Part shown: positions 1-5,728 of the stretch, in pieces
Numbering within the stretch: the stretch's first letter is position 1
Layout of the letters: every line of letters begins with the position of its first letter
From: Synergistaceae bacterium
Lineage (GTDB): Bacteria > Synergistota > Synergistia > Synergistales > Aminobacteriaceae
Assembly (NCBI GenBank): GCA_017446645.1
Contig: JAFSQO010000178.1
Span: 1 to 7,399, forward strand
Reading direction: 5' to 3'
DNA: 7,399 nt
Notes under the pieces: generated by a model
The model's database searches: none
The model's input: the letters and a program-made list of their open reading frames with translations, nothing else
What the model was told of the DNA's origin: nothing
Translations under genes and position numbers: made by a program

Positions 1-780
1 CCCTGTAGAGCCGCTTTTGGCTACAAGCTGGCCCTTTGCAACTTTGTCGCCCTTCTTGACCAGAATATCCTTCAGGTGAAAGAATGCAGTGATAACTCCG
101 TTGCCAGAGTCTATATAGACGCTGCCCCCTGCGTAATAGTGAAAGCCGGTCAAGACGATAGTTCCTGCGAATGGTGCTGTAACGTTTGTGCCGTTTGCTG
201 CCCTGAGATCTTCGCCGCTGTGAGGGGTTCTTGGGACACCGTTATAAATCCTGCGAAATCCGTAATGGCTCGTTGAAGTCATGCTCTTTAACGGCGGTTG
301 AGGCGGAGTCGTCCATAATCTCGGAGTTGTCATAGTCCGTAAAGCTGCACCGACTAATTTTTGTTCGGCTCTTATTCTTGGCAGCTCTTTCTTAGGCGGG
401 TTTACCATTTTGGAGCTTACCCTGAGATTCTCTTTAGGGTATTCTCTGGGCTTAATCGTTATAGTTCCTGATGCCTTGTATCTTTGTCCTGCCTGAGTGA
501 ACTCGAACAAGATTTTGTAGTCGCCCGGTTTAGTATTGCGAACGTCGGAGCCTAATAATCCATAGGAGATTCTGCCTGCTCCGCCATTTTCGACGTTGAG
601 TGTGATAGCCCTGTCAAGCCAAGTTACTACCGGATTAGAGTAATCAGCTGTAGAAGTTATCGAGACAGCAAACGCCTGGCCTAAGTCCCATTGAGTAGGA
701 AAATTTACCCATGATGAGGCGTAAGAATTCGTTACGCATGAGATTATGATGAATAAAGCGATTAAAAGTTTTTTGCGCAA
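1..780 (-). CDS. Secreted M23-family zinc metallopeptidase (peptidoglycan endopeptidase), 3' end outside the window
   Basis: The first 260 codons are present. Residues 5-13 are a hydrophobic core after an RKK positive start, so the protein is exported. The signal can be read two ways: IISC at 12-15 fits a lipobox with lipidated Cys15, and SYA at 19-21 fits signal peptidase I cleavage. Residues 22-115 look like a beta-rich accessory domain, followed by a Pro-rich linker (about 125-165). The LytM/M23 domain starts near 170: HYGFRR, then His187 and Asp191 of the HxxxD zinc motif (HSGED), an APFAGTIV strand, and FFHL with His235 as the expected catalytic His. The second zinc motif (HxH) should lie just past the edge, so activity cannot be judged. 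Family members cut peptide cross-links in the wall. The start is TTG at 780, with AGGAG 8 bases upstream inside the end of the phosphorylase gene; the only nearby in-frame alternative, GTG at 789, overlaps that site. Confidence 0.88.
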   Translation of the reverse strand, partial: MRKKLLIALFIIISCVTNSYASSWVNFPTQWDLGQAFAVSITSTADYSNPVVTWLDRAITLNVENGGAGRISYGLLGSDVRNTKPGDYKILFEFTQAGQRYKASGTITIKPREYPKENLRVSSKMVNPPKKELPRIRAEQKLVGAALRTMTTPRLWTTPPQPPLKSMTSTSHYGFRRIYNGVPRTPHSGEDLRAANGTNVTAPFAGTIVLTGFHYYAGGSVYIDSGNGVITAFFHLKDILVKKGDKVAKGQLVAKSGSTG

Positions 781-785
781 AAATA

Positions 786-1616
786 TCACTCCTGATTCAA
801 AAATTTTATTAAACGGGAAATTATATCAGCAAGTTCGTGTGCAGATTTTTTCACGTTGTCCAAGACTTCCTGAGATGAGAGAATATGCTCCGGGTCAATT
901 CCTGCAGCAGCGTTTGCAGCACAGGATAACGCACAGACCCTCATACCCATTGAATGAGCTATGATTACTTCAGGGACTGTAGACATTCCAGCCAAGTCTG
1001 CACCAAGTAAACCTGCCATTTTTACTTCAGCAGGAGTCTCAAAAGATGGTCCTGTGAATGCAGCATAGACACCTGATTTGAGGCCAAAACTTTCGAGAAT
1101 AGCAAGAAATTTTTTATCATAAGCGTTTGTCATATCAGGAAATCTTTCGTTAAAGCGCGAATCATTAGGGCCGATTAGGGGATTCGTTCCCATTAAGTTA
1201 ATGTGGTCACGAATTGCAATGACCTCGCCTAACCTGAAATTTTTATTTATTGCCCCAGAAGCATTCGTTGCAATGTATTCGCGAACCCCCAAGAGTCCCA
1301 GAACTCTGACGGGAAAAGTTATCGCCTTCATCGAGTAGCCTTCATAATAGTGCACTCGTCCCTGAAGCATGATCACGTCTCTGTCGTGAATCTTTCCTGC
1401 TATGATTTTTCCTTCATGTCCCGGAGCCGTTGAACTTGGCCAATATGGAATATTCACAGAGTCAATAATAATCTTGTCCGTGATGATTTGCTCTATTGCA
1501 CCAAGTCCTGAACCTGAGACTATTGCAGTTATTGGCTGAGAGTGCAGGGATTGTTTTATGTAATCTGCTGCCTCATAAGCTGCATCATAATCATAACTAT
1601 AATTTTTTGCTGTCAT
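786..1616 (-). CDS. punA: Purine nucleoside phosphorylase, family 2 (trimeric, inosine/guanosine type)
   Basis: This enzyme splits purine (deoxy)nucleosides with phosphate into base and (deoxy)ribose-1-phosphate in cytoplasmic purine salvage. At 276 residues it has the usual length of the trimeric class. Recognisable sites in order: phosphate loop SGSGLG (34-39), APGHEGK with His67, GRVHYYEGY (86-94) with Arg87 and His89, ATNASGAIN (116-124), GPSFETPAE (189-197) with Glu197 matching the purine-binding Glu, GMSTVPE (210-216) with Met211, and Asn235 matching the purine-binding Asn of the human enzyme. All key residues are present, so it should be active; Glu plus Asn favours 6-oxopurines. ATG at 1616 has AGGGAG 11 bases upstream, a slightly long spacing. 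It heads a minus-strand unit with the M23 peptidase gene. The symbol punA is the usual bacterial name; deoD or pupG is used for relatives in some genomes. Confidence 0.95.
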   Translation of the reverse strand: MTAKNYSYDYDAAYEAADYIKQSLHSQPITAIVSGSGLGAIEQIITDKIIIDSVNIPYWPSSTAPGHEGKIIAGKIHDRDVIMLQGRVHYYEGYSMKAITFPVRVLGLLGVREYIATNASGAINKNFRLGEVIAIRDHINLMGTNPLIGPNDSRFNERFPDMTNAYDKKFLAILESFGLKSGVYAAFTGPSFETPAEVKMAGLLGADLAGMSTVPEVIIAHSMGMRVCALSCAANAAAGIDPEHILSSQEVLDNVKKSAHELADIISRLIKFLNQE

Positions 1617-1656
1617 GAAATTTTCTTCTCCCTAAATTAATAATAATATAACGCTA

Positions 1657-1685
1657 ATTCTAACATAATGACTTGAACATGTTAA
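1657..1685 (-). promoter_or_regulatory. Predicted sigma-70-type promoter for the phosphorylase/M23 unit
   Basis: Reading the minus strand, TTAACA (1685-1680, 5/6 to consensus) is followed after exactly 17 bases by TAGAAT (1662-1657, 5/6). The -10 is preceded by TGT, giving an extended -10 (TGTTAGAAT). Transcription would begin near 1650, about 34 bases before the ATG at 1616. No other candidate in the gap is as good. This is a pattern match, not proof of activity. Confidence 0.55.
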
Positions 1686-1688
1686 AAT
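1660..1688 (+). promoter_or_regulatory. Predicted extended -10 promoter for the coiled-coil/Cys-rich gene pair
   Basis: On the plus strand CTAACA (1660-1665, 4/6 to the -35 consensus) is followed after 17 bases by TAAAAT (1683-1688, 5/6), preceded by TGT to give an extended -10 (TGTTAAAAT). Transcription would start near 1695, about 31 bases before the ATG at 1726. It lies almost entirely on top of the opposite-facing promoter, so the two probably compete for polymerase. Confidence 0.45.
1661..1684. repeat. Short inverted repeat spanning both divergent promoters
   Basis: TAACAT (1661-1666) and ATGTTA (1679-1684) are perfect inverted copies separated by 12 bases. Each arm covers part of a -10 element on one strand and of a -35 element on the other. 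The symmetry may simply reflect two similar extended -10 promoters facing opposite ways, or it may be an operator for a dimeric regulator. The sequence alone does not decide. Confidence 0.4.
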
Positions 1689-1725
1689 TACAGGCAAGTT
1701 TATTTTATTTTTGTGAGAAGGGGGC

Positions 1726-2439
1726 ATGGCAATCATGACCAGCGGCGATAAAGTTATTGACAGACTTGACAGGGGCGAATATCTTAGGGCAGATGTCTTT
1801 GACGCTAAGATGAATGCATTCATGGCTGAAATCAGGCTCGGCAATGAGCAGCTGCGTAATGAGTTACGTAATGAGTTCAACACAAAGTTTAATGCCCTTG
1901 ATGCGAAAATCGAGACTTTAAGAAATGAACTCAGTGCAAAAATCGAAACTTTTAGAAACGAACTCAACACAAAAATCGAGACTTTAAGAAACGAACTCAA
2001 TGCGAAAATCGAGACTTTAAGAAACGAACTCAATGCAAAAATCGAAAGCGTAAGAACAGAATTGCTTCTTAAAATTGAAGGTGTTAAGGAGGATTTCAAC
2101 GCTAAGATTAATAATCTCGATCAAAAAATTGAAAGCGTAAACAATCAGCTTACAACAAGAATAGAGATACTCTCTACGCGAATAGACGGCCTTGAAGCCA
2201 GAATGACAGATTTACAGTATTCTGTGTCATGGCAGTTCTCCGTTGTTGCAGTTATCGTAGCTGTTATGGGAATTGTTTTGGGAGCTGTTATTGCATTCGC
2301 CCCGTCAATATGGGCATTCATTAAACGCATTCGTCATCCTGAATTATTACGCAGTGAACTCGAAACCCTAGTTAGTGAACAGGTCAGCAATGCCCTCGAA
2401 AAATACTTTAGTCACAAAACAAATATTGGAGGAAAATAA
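1726..2439 (+). CDS. Tandem-repeat coiled-coil protein with C-terminal transmembrane segment, function unknown
   Basis: I do not recognise a named family. The 237 residues fall into four parts: a short N-terminal region (1-40); a coiled coil from about 41 to 165; a strongly hydrophobic segment (about 171-192, running on to 199 after Pro193); and a charged tail with KRIRH and a second short helix. The core is built from 11-residue units of the type xAKIETLRNEL (first at residues 59-69, clear through 113, weaker to about 135). Hydrophobic residues are spaced 3-4-4 from Ile62 to Ile146 (hendecad), then 3-4 (heptad) up to the membrane segment. There is no signal peptide. The basic cluster after the membrane segment would by the positive-inside rule put the tail in the cytoplasm, which fits poorly with an unexported N-terminus, so topology is open. 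The build resembles Borrelia Bdr proteins (11-residue repeats plus C-terminal membrane segment), but homology is not shown. ATG at 1726 is very close to the GGGGG run; ATG at 1735 is a fair alternative start. The next gene begins 1 bp after the stop. Confidence 0.85.
   Translation: MAIMTSGDKVIDRLDRGEYLRADVFDAKMNAFMAEIRLGNEQLRNELRNEFNTKFNALDAKIETLRNELSAKIETFRNELNTKIETLRNELNAKIETLRNELNAKIESVRTELLLKIEGVKEDFNAKINNLDQKIESVNNQLTTRIEILSTRIDGLEARMTDLQYSVSWQFSVVAVIVAVMGIVLGAVIAFAPSIWAFIKRIRHPELLRSELETLVSEQVSNALEKYFSHKTNIGGK
1855..1878 (+). repeat. 12-bp tandem duplication inside the coiled-coil gene
   Basis: CGTAATGAGTTA (1855-1866) is followed directly by CGTAATGAGTTC (1867-1878), differing only in the last base. 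It is in frame and duplicates the residues RNEL/RNEF at 44-51. It is separate from the 33-bp array downstream and is a second sign of slippage-type growth in this gene. Confidence 0.8.
1900..2064 (+). repeat. Tandem array of five 33-bp coding repeats (11-residue hendecad units)
   Basis: The units are 1900-1932, 1933-1965, 1966-1998, 1999-2031 and 2032-2064. Units 1 and 4 differ at 2 of 33 positions, 3 and 4 at 3 positions, and 2 and 4 at 4 positions. A 32-base stretch at 1972-2003 recurs exactly at 2005-2036. Unit 5 has diverged in its second half, and more degraded units follow to about 2130. Conservation at third codon positions shows recent expansion by duplication rather than selection on protein sequence alone. 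The array is unbroken coding sequence with no spacers. Confidence 0.92.
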
Positions 2440-2440
2440 A

Positions 2441-2833
2441 ATGTCACTCAAACAAGACAAAGCCGTAGAACTCAAGAATAGGACAGGAGACGCTCACTAT
2501 AACTGCTGCCAGGCTGTAGCGTGTGTCTTTGCTGACGAAGCAGGACTTGACGAAGCTACACTCAGAAAACTGGGAGCATGTTTCGGACTCGGAATGGGCT
2601 GCACTGAAGCAACATGCGGGGCACTTTGCGGGGCTGAGATGATTCAGGGCTTAATGAAATTTCAGGGCAAACCCATACGACAGGACGCTGCAGAACTCTA
2701 TAAAAAGTTCGTGAGTAAATGCGGTGCGTCAATCTGCAAGGAGATAAAGGGAAGCAACAACGGCGGGAAAATTTTATGCTCCTGCGATGACTGCGTGAGA
2801 AATGCCGTAGAGATTCTCGAAGAAATCATGTAA
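2441..2833 (+). CDS. Cys-rich C_GCAxxG_C_C-type redox protein
   Basis: This small cytoplasmic protein (130 residues, no signal peptide or membrane segment) has 12 cysteines, at 22, 23, 28, 47, 54, 59, 63, 94, 99, 113, 115 and 118. The arrangement NCCQAV (21-26), GLGMGCTEATCGA (49-61) and a C-terminal CSCDDC (113-118) fits the C_GCAxxG_C_C family, small proteins of anaerobes thought to be redox-active or to hold a metal or cluster; no member's reaction is known to me. The C-terminal CxCxxC is a plausible metal or Fe-S site, which is inference. I chose ATG 2441 because GGAGG (2428-2432) sits 8 bases upstream, inside the last codons of the coiled-coil gene; the frame stays open upstream to 2375, but that part overlaps the preceding gene. 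Its stop abuts the stop of the convergent minus-strand gene with no spacer. Confidence 0.88.
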   Translation: MSLKQDKAVELKNRTGDAHYNCCQAVACVFADEAGLDEATLRKLGACFGLGMGCTEATCGALCGAEMIQGLMKFQGKPIRQDAAELYKKFVSKCGASICKEIKGSNNGGKILCSCDDCVRNAVEILEEIM

Positions 2834-3664
2834 TTAACGCTTCCTGTTACGTCCGGGCAATGGCTTGGCCGTAATCTTCTGCCATAACGAAATATACTGC
2901 TCATACAAGAATGCAGGGTAATCAATATCAAGCGGCGGCCTCTCCCATTTATACACGCCTGAACGACCTGATAAAGAACGCCTGATATTTGCCGGTGTGT
3001 CGTCATCGATTAAGATCACGCTGCCCTCTGCCCTTTGTGAATCAAGATAATCCCGGAAACCCGACATGTTACCCTTCTGCCATTCATTAAAATTATCTGA
3101 GCGGTTGACTTTACAGCCTGCTGCCTTCAACAAAACTCCCGCCGAGCCTGTTAAGTCGCAAATAGTTATATCCTTCAGGACTTGGCCGACTAAGACAGAA
3201 CTTGATAATCTGGCCTGAAATTCCGCAAGCCTGCGCTGATAATACGGGTAATTCTGAACGTCCCATTCTGATAAAGCAGTCAGGACCCTCTGAGCAACAA
3301 ATGGGATAACTGAGGGGTCATACAGGGCGTTATAATTCACTGGGAACGGGGCATATAAATATTTCACGCTGAAGTTGTCCTTGTTCTTGTCGTTAATCCC
3401 TGAATCTTCTGCATCGTCTTTATCAAGGGCAATGACTTTCGCACCTGAAGCAAGCTCTTTGAGTACCCGCCCCCTGTCTGAGATAACCAAATCGCCGTTC
3501 TTGTTCCAGATTTTTAACGGGGTAACGTTGACTTCAGCCCCTCCGATAAACGAAGCCAGCAGAGCCAGCCATGGATGAGTAACTGTAATGTTGATTTTCT
3601 CATCACAGAAGCCAGCCCTGCAGAAGAATAATATTAATAAAGCAGCGATGAACTTATTCGCCAA
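2834..3664 (-). CDS. Exported binding-protein-like protein, TroA/ZnuA fold (tentative)
   Basis: The 276-residue product starts with a hydrophobic export signal (about 5-15; cleavage site unclear between residues 18 and 21). The mature part has the layout of metal-type ABC substrate-binding proteins: an N-lobe opening with a beta strand and helix (INITVTHPWLALLASFIGG, 24-42), a GDLVISD strand (57-63), a long backbone helix (about 117-155, DPSVIPFVAQRVLTALSEWD), then a C-lobe with alternating strands (ITICDL at 167, SVILIDDD at 215) and a final helix ending WQKIT. The usual zinc/manganese ligands are absent: there is no HxW before the backbone helix and only one His (His30) in the whole protein. 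It may bind another ligand or have lost metal binding. No permease or ATPase gene is beside it. The TTG start at 3664 follows AGGGG by 5 bases and overlaps the end of rnc by 11 bases, so translation is probably coupled to rnc. The fold assignment is by eye. Confidence 0.6.
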   Translation of the reverse strand: MANKFIAALLILFFCRAGFCDEKINITVTHPWLALLASFIGGAEVNVTPLKIWNKNGDLVISDRGRVLKELASGAKVIALDKDDAEDSGINDKNKDNFSVKYLYAPFPVNYNALYDPSVIPFVAQRVLTALSEWDVQNYPYYQRRLAEFQARLSSSVLVGQVLKDITICDLTGSAGVLLKAAGCKVNRSDNFNEWQKGNMSGFRDYLDSQRAEGSVILIDDDTPANIRRSLSGRSGVYKWERPPLDIDYPAFLYEQYISLWQKITAKPLPGRNRKR

Positions 3665-4385
3665 AACGTCCCCTCAAGTCCCGCAGGATTAAATCAGCCA
3701 CCTTAGCCTCTGCGCCTTTACGGGTTCTGCCGCTCTCAACGTGTTCAAAGCCGCACATTCTGAGCCTTACTTCAAAGACAGGGGCATGTGAAGGGCCTTT
3801 AGTCGAGACAAGCTCATATTTGGGGAGGGGCATTCCGTGAGCCTGAAGCCACATCTGTAAATTTAACTTAGGGTCAGGGCCTGCGCCTTGTTCTTCTGAG
3901 TCACTCAGGAATAATTTTTTGATTACACGTTCAGCAGAGCCGACTCCGCCGTCAAGACAGACAGCACCGAGTAATGCTTCTAGTGCATTCCCGCAAATGG
4001 ACTTTGGCAGCGCACCGGACTTCATAGCATGGCCGTGTAATAATAAATACGGAATTCGTAACGCTTCGGCTTTCCTGTAGAGTGATTCGCTCTTGACGAT
4101 TTCAGCGCGCATTCGTGTCAATTCGCCCTCGTTAGCATCAGGATACATCTTGAATAAAGTCCTTGCCGTGATAAAGCTCAAGACAGAGTCGCCCATGAAT
4201 TCGAGCCTCTCATTGTTATACGGCAGTCCATACTCATTTGCAAAAGATGAGTGACACAGGGCCTCTTCAAGCAGCATCTTGTCATCGAAAGTGTAGCCGA
4301 GTCCTTCTTCGAGAAAATTTATCTCGTGCTCGTCAAGCCTCTGCTTTCTCTTGAGGGCTTCTAAATCTAAATCAATTAATCCCAT
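3654..4385 (-). CDS. rnc: Ribonuclease III
   Basis: RNase III cuts double-stranded RNA, including rRNA precursors and structured mRNA. Numbering here is from the upstream TTG (4394, 246 residues). The signature NERLEFMGDSVL (61-72) supplies Glu62, Glu65 and Asp69, and GELTRMRAEIV (90-100) is the next conserved helix. The second active-site helix reads SICGNALEALLGAV (132-145): Glu139 is kept, but Asn136 stands where most bacterial enzymes have Asp (E. coli Asp114). A double-stranded-RNA binding domain covers about 174-241 with the typical GPSHAPVFEV strand and a TRKGAEAKVA helix. Length is normal. ATG at 4385 has GAG 4 bases upstream and is preferred; TTG at 4394, three codons earlier, has only a GGGG run. 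The gene overlaps the end of fabF by 14 bases (23 with the TTG) and the next gene by 11, so it belongs to the fab transcript. Confidence 0.95.
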   Translation of the reverse strand: MGLIDLDLEALKRKQRLDEHEINFLEEGLGYTFDDKMLLEEALCHSSFANEYGLPYNNERLEFMGDSVLSFITARTLFKMYPDANEGELTRMRAEIVKSESLYRKAEALRIPYLLLHGHAMKSGALPKSICGNALEALLGAVCLDGGVGSAERVIKKLFLSDSEEQGAGPDPKLNLQMWLQAHGMPLPKYELVSTKGPSHAPVFEVRLRMCGFEHVESGRTRKGAEAKVADLILRDLRGRFGE

Positions 4386-5625
4386 ATCGCTCAAATGCCA
4401 AAACCCCGTTATGTCCGCCGAAGCCGAAGCTGTTGACTAATAATCTATCAACGTGCCTGTTGACTCCCTTACCGGTTGAGATAGTAATATCGCACTCAGG
4501 GTCCGGTGTCTCGTAGTTCAGTGTCGGATGAATGTAATCCTCCTCGATTGCCTGAAGGGACGCTATGACCTCAAGACCTCCGGCAGCTCCAAGACAATGA
4601 CCGATCATTGATTTTGTTGATGTAACAGTGATATTTTTTGCATGTTCGCCGAAGACTTTATTAATCATTCCGGCTTCCATTTTGTCATTAAGGCCCGTTG
4701 AAGTTCCGTGAGCATTAATATAATCGACTTGATCTATATTCCAGCCTGCCATCTTCATAGCCTTGTGAGTCGCATAAGCCGCTCCCTTTGCTTCAGGGTC
4801 AGGTGCCGTGATATGTCCTGCATCGCATGAAGTCCCGTAGCCAGTGAACTCCGCGTAGATGTGTGCGCCTCTGGCAAGTGCGTGTTCGAGTTCCTCAAGC
4901 ACTACGACACCTGCGCCCTCACCCATTACAAAACCGTCACGGTTCTTGTCAAACGGCTTGCTTGCGTGTTCCGGGTCATCGTTCTTGGTAGATAACGCCT
5001 TCATTGAGGCAAAACCTGCAATGCTTATAGTCCGTAATGCTGCCTCAGTGCCTCCTGAAATTATTACGTCAGCATCATCGCGGATAATTGCGTGATAGGC
5101 TTCTCCCATTGAGTGCAGGGACGTAGCACAAGCCGTAACTACGCATAAATTCGGGCCTTTAGCTCCCAGAACTATGGCGACGTAAGCTGTGCTCATATTA
5201 CTAATCATCATGGGAATAAAGTAAGGACTGACACGACGCGAGCCTTTTTCTATCATGGTCCTGAAGTTGTTGAATGAAGTCTCTATGCCTCCCTGACCTG
5301 TGCCAATATAAACGCCTAATCTATAAGGGTCAATGCTTGTCAGGTCAAGCCCAGAGTCTTCTACTGCGAGCTTTGCTGCTGCTACTGCGAATTGGATTGC
5401 TCTGTCAGATCTTTTTGCTTCTTTGCCGGGCATATATTTTGAAGGGTCAAAATCTTTTATCTCTGCTCCGAACGTTACAGGGCAGTCACCCAAGTCAAAA
5501 GTTGTGATGCTGCTGATTCCGTTTTTGCCGTCTCTAAGTGCCTGCCAGTAATCTTTTTTCCCGAAAGCTATCGGACTTACAGGCCCAAGACCGGTAACAA
5601 CTACTCTGCGTTTCTTTTCGCTCAA
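4372..5625 (-). CDS. fabF: 3-oxoacyl-ACP synthase II (FabF)
   Basis: FabF condenses malonyl-ACP with a growing acyl-ACP, the elongation step of type II fatty-acid synthesis. The 417 residues match the family length. The catalytic triad is in place: Cys166 in VVTACATS (162-169), His306 in NAHGTST (304-310) and His343 in MIGHCLGAAGG (340-350). The NSFGFGGHN loop (398-406) carries the gating Phe of KAS II enzymes, and GTGQGG (108-113) and DGFVMGEGAG (230-239) are also typical. The N-terminal VVVTGLGPVSP is standard, although the following IAFGKKDYW differs from the usual LGxGxxxFW. The start is TTG at 5625: a stop codon lies three codons upstream in frame and no ATG is near. AGGAG is 11 bases upstream. 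fabF follows acpP after 103 bases that include a hairpin, and its 3' end overlaps rnc. Confidence 0.97.
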   Translation of the reverse strand: MSEKKRRVVVTGLGPVSPIAFGKKDYWQALRDGKNGISSITTFDLGDCPVTFGAEIKDFDPSKYMPGKEAKRSDRAIQFAVAAAKLAVEDSGLDLTSIDPYRLGVYIGTGQGGIETSFNNFRTMIEKGSRRVSPYFIPMMISNMSTAYVAIVLGAKGPNLCVVTACATSLHSMGEAYHAIIRDDADVIISGGTEAALRTISIAGFASMKALSTKNDDPEHASKPFDKNRDGFVMGEGAGVVVLEELEHALARGAHIYAEFTGYGTSCDAGHITAPDPEAKGAAYATHKAMKMAGWNIDQVDYINAHGTSTGLNDKMEAGMINKVFGEHAKNITVTSTKSMIGHCLGAAGGLEVIASLQAIEEDYIHPTLNYETPDPECDITISTGKGVNRHVDRLLVNSFGFGGHNGVLAFERYGIN

Positions 5626-5664
5626 ATTTTTTCACACTCCTGAATAAATAATTTATATACAAAA

Positions 5665-5700
5665 CGGGGGCAGGACATATAAACAGACTCCTTACCCCCG
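5665..5700 (-). terminator. GC-rich hairpin between acpP and fabF, possible partial terminator or mRNA processing site
   Basis: On the minus strand CGGGGG (5700-5695) pairs with CCCCCG (5670-5665). Inside, AGGA pairs with TCCT (5692-5689 with 5675-5672) around a 13-base loop, with a small internal bulge. TTTT (5664-5661) follows directly, then AT-rich DNA. ACAAAA (5715-5710) before the stem can also pair with TTTTGT (5664-5659) after it. The U-run is short, so complete termination is unlikely. Since fabF follows with only a weak candidate promoter, partial read-through is the more likely role. Confidence 0.5.
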
Positions 5701-5728
5701 GTAAACGGCTTTTGTGATGCAGCCTTCC

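Noticed and set aside
76..276. Plus-strand open frames at 76-276, 746-964, 3375-3578, 4859-5095, 5274-5551, 5817-6017 and 6777-6992, and minus-strand frames at 2145-2330 and 2698-3006
   Set aside because: All lie opposite or across well-supported genes, lack ribosome binding sites and domain patterns, and read as shadows of the real frames.
1900..2064. Regular repeats of about 33 bp that might suggest a CRISPR array
   Set aside because: The units are directly adjacent with no unique spacers and read through in frame as 11-residue protein repeats.
1632..2099. Long minus-strand open frame (155 codons) opposite the coiled-coil gene, with its own repeats
   Set aside because: Its repeats are the reverse complement of the 33-bp coding array. 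It has no convincing ribosome binding site, and the plus frame has the hendecad pattern, a membrane segment and a coupled downstream gene.
2375..2440. N-terminal extension of the Cys-rich protein by 22 residues
   Set aside because: It would overlap the coiled-coil gene by 65 bases and has no ribosome binding site; ATG 2441 with GGAGG at 8 bases is clearly better, and family similarity begins after it.
2825..2870. Intrinsic terminator at the convergent junction
   Set aside because: No stable stem followed by a T-run is visible on either strand; the short complementary pieces are too weak.
5626..5664. Promoter for fabF after the hairpin
   Set aside because: The best boxes (TTTATA and TATATA on the minus strand, 18 bases apart) match only 4/6 each, and one overlaps the hairpin loop; too weak to list as a feature.
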